Origin: an uncultured Clostridia bacterium
GTDB taxonomy: Bacteria; Bacillota; Clostridia; UBA1381
Length of the DNA: 12,901 nt
Assembly (NCBI GenBank): GCA_934481375.1
Contig: CAKSPN010000028.1
Location: forward strand, 1-12,901
Reading direction: 5' to 3'
The number at the start of each line of letters is the position of its first letter. Within the stretch, counting starts at the first letter, position 1. Under the pieces are notes generated by a model that was given only the letters and a program-made list of their open reading frames with translations, had not been told where the DNA came from and ran no database searches. Below, piece by piece: positions 11,798-12,901 of this stretch. Both the position numbers and the translations under genes were made by a program.

Positions 11798-12901
11798 GTG
11801 AAATGCAAAATAGTATATGATTCTCCCGGACGTTTGAGAGTCAGATGCGGTCAGGACGTATTTTCAAAACTGCAGGAAACAAGCCTTGAAGAAATTTTGT
11901 GCGGTTTTGACGGCGTAATCTCGGCAAAAGCATCATATGCAAACGGGGGTATTCTTGTTACATACAGCGGCAGTATAAAAGACGATTTGCTCCGCAAAAT
12001 AAACGGCATTAACGCAAAGGAACTTGACATTGCACCGCTTACCCCGATACAGGAAACAGATGCGGAGTTTAAGCGTGACCTTATAAAAATACTGGTTAAA
12101 CGTGCGGTTATGAAAACGTTTTTACCGTCGTTCCTTGTTGCACCGCTTACGGTTATACGTGCCGTACCGTTTATAAAGCTTGGTCTTAACGGGCTTTTGA
12201 GCGGAAAGCTTAACGTTGCGGTGCTTGATGCGGTGTCCGTTTCGGCGTCGATACTTAACGGCTCTTACGGAACGGCGTCATCGGTGATGACTTTGCTTAA
12301 TATTTCATCACTGCTTGAGGGATACACCCGCAAAAAAGCAAAGACGGCTCTTTCGGACAGTCTTTCGCTTAACATTGACAAGGTATGGAAGCTTGAGGAC
12401 GGCGAGTTTGTTCACACGTCATTAAAGAACATTGTTCCGGGTGATATTGTGCGTGTTCAGCAGGGCAGTATGATACCCATAGACGGCACGGTATACAGCG
12501 GCGAGGCAGGCGTGAACGAGGCGGCAATGACCGGCGAGGCTATGCTCTGCCACAAAAAGGCAGGTACGAGCGTATATGCCGGAACGGTTGTTGAGGAGGG
12601 TTCTGTCGATATAATGGTAACCGAACTTCCCGACGACAGCCGCATAAACAAGGTGGTTGAACTTATCGAAAGCTCCGAAAGCCTGAAATCAGGCATACAG
12701 ACCAAGGCTGAAAGCTTTGCGGACAATCTTGTTCCGCTCAGTCTTATAACCTGTGCGGCAACGTATCTGTTTACGGGAAACGTAACACGTGCGCTGTCGG
12801 TGCTTATGGTCGATTATTCGTGCGCAATCAAACTGTCAACGCCTATCTGCGTTATTTCCGCAATGCGTGAGGCAACGGATTACAACATAATGGTAAAGGG
12901 C
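11798..12901 (+). CDS. Heavy-metal P1B-type ATPase, N-terminal part
   Basis: The frame is open to the window edge (368 codons) and has no stop. It starts at GTG 11798 (AAGGAAG 11 bases upstream); TTG 11792 is an alternative. An N-terminal HMA-like domain (PGRLRVR at 10-16) lacks CxxC. Membrane helices lie around residues 105-175. The actuator domain has NIVPGDIVRV (211-220), PIDG (227-230) and TGEA (245-248) where TGES is usual. A further helix pair ends in DYSCAIKLSTP (339-349), where the CPx metal motif should be; here it is Ser-Cys-Ala with the Pro eight residues after Ser. The phosphorylation motif DKTGT is beyond the edge. It likely exports or imports a transition metal; the metal cannot be told. 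Confidence 0.9.
   Translation, partial: MKCKIVYDSPGRLRVRCGQDVFSKLQETSLEEILCGFDGVISAKASYANGGILVTYSGSIKDDLLRKINGINAKELDIAPLTPIQETDAEFKRDLIKILVKRAVMKTFLPSFLVAPLTVIRAVPFIKLGLNGLLSGKLNVAVLDAVSVSASILNGSYGTASSVMTLLNISSLLEGYTRKKAKTALSDSLSLNIDKVWKLEDGEFVHTSLKNIVPGDIVRVQQGSMIPIDGTVYSGEAGVNEAAMTGEAMLCHKKAGTSVYAGTVVEEGSVDIMVTELPDDSRINKVVELIESSESLKSGIQTKAESFADNLVPLSLITCAATYLFTGNVTRALSVLMVDYSCAIKLSTPICVISAMREATDYNIMVKG

Noticed and set aside
11559..11808. Minus-strand frames opposite the DUF6110-like gene
   Set aside because: The plus-strand gene has a consensus promoter, ribosome site and downstream partner; the minus frames have none of these.

Overview
The window looks like a chromosomal stretch from a Gram-positive anaerobe of the class Clostridia. 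The evidence is strong AGGAGG-type ribosome binding sites, sigma-A type promoters with 17-18 base spacers, U-tract terminators, purine genes in which the two PurH activities are split over two proteins, and a YneA-like LysM gene with a Bacillus-type LexA box. The species cannot be named from sequence alone. Most genes lie on the minus strand, so the left part of the window is downstream.

Region 1 (1-3357, minus) is sulfur metabolism and regulation. A promoter and a Cof-type HAD phosphatase are followed closely by a LysR regulator. A second promoter then drives a transcript with a 15-codon upstream ORF (MSIAVIWKRRCITRM), metY (O-acetylhomoserine sulfhydrylase), and the first 22 codons of a lipoprotein cut by the window edge.

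Region 2 (3358-3754) holds an 86-codon in-frame remnant of a MATE transporter: N-terminus joined to C-terminus, middle missing. It has its own promoter, a strong ribosome binding site and a long inverted repeat with a U-tract in its leader.

Region 3 (3755-10460, minus) is a purine operon: purE-purM-purN-[element B]-purO-[element A]-purH (AICAR transformylase domain only)-purD, followed by a deoxycytidylate deaminase and an ADP-ribose-type NUDIX hydrolase. One clear promoter sits just upstream of purE. Together the genes supply PurE, PurM, PurN, PurD, AICAR formylation and IMP ring closure; purF, purL, purQ, purC, purB and purK are not in the window. The most unusual feature is a pair of gap-free, co-oriented, roughly 90-base structured elements in the two gaps flanking purO. 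Their hairpins are kept by compensatory base changes, which points to a selected RNA fold or a structured dispersed repeat.

Region 4 (10586-10994, minus) is a small membrane-anchored LysM protein resembling the SOS cell division inhibitor YneA. A LexA/DinR-type operator lies between its -35 and -10 boxes, and a 21-bp hairpin terminator follows it. Region 5 (11035-11511) is an apparent gene remnant with its own terminator. Region 6 (11470-12901, plus) starts a divergent operon: a DUF6110-like small protein and a heavy-metal P-type ATPase (first 368 residues) with an unusual transmembrane metal motif (Ser-Cys-Ala), a TGEA actuator loop and an N-terminal HMA-like domain without CxxC.
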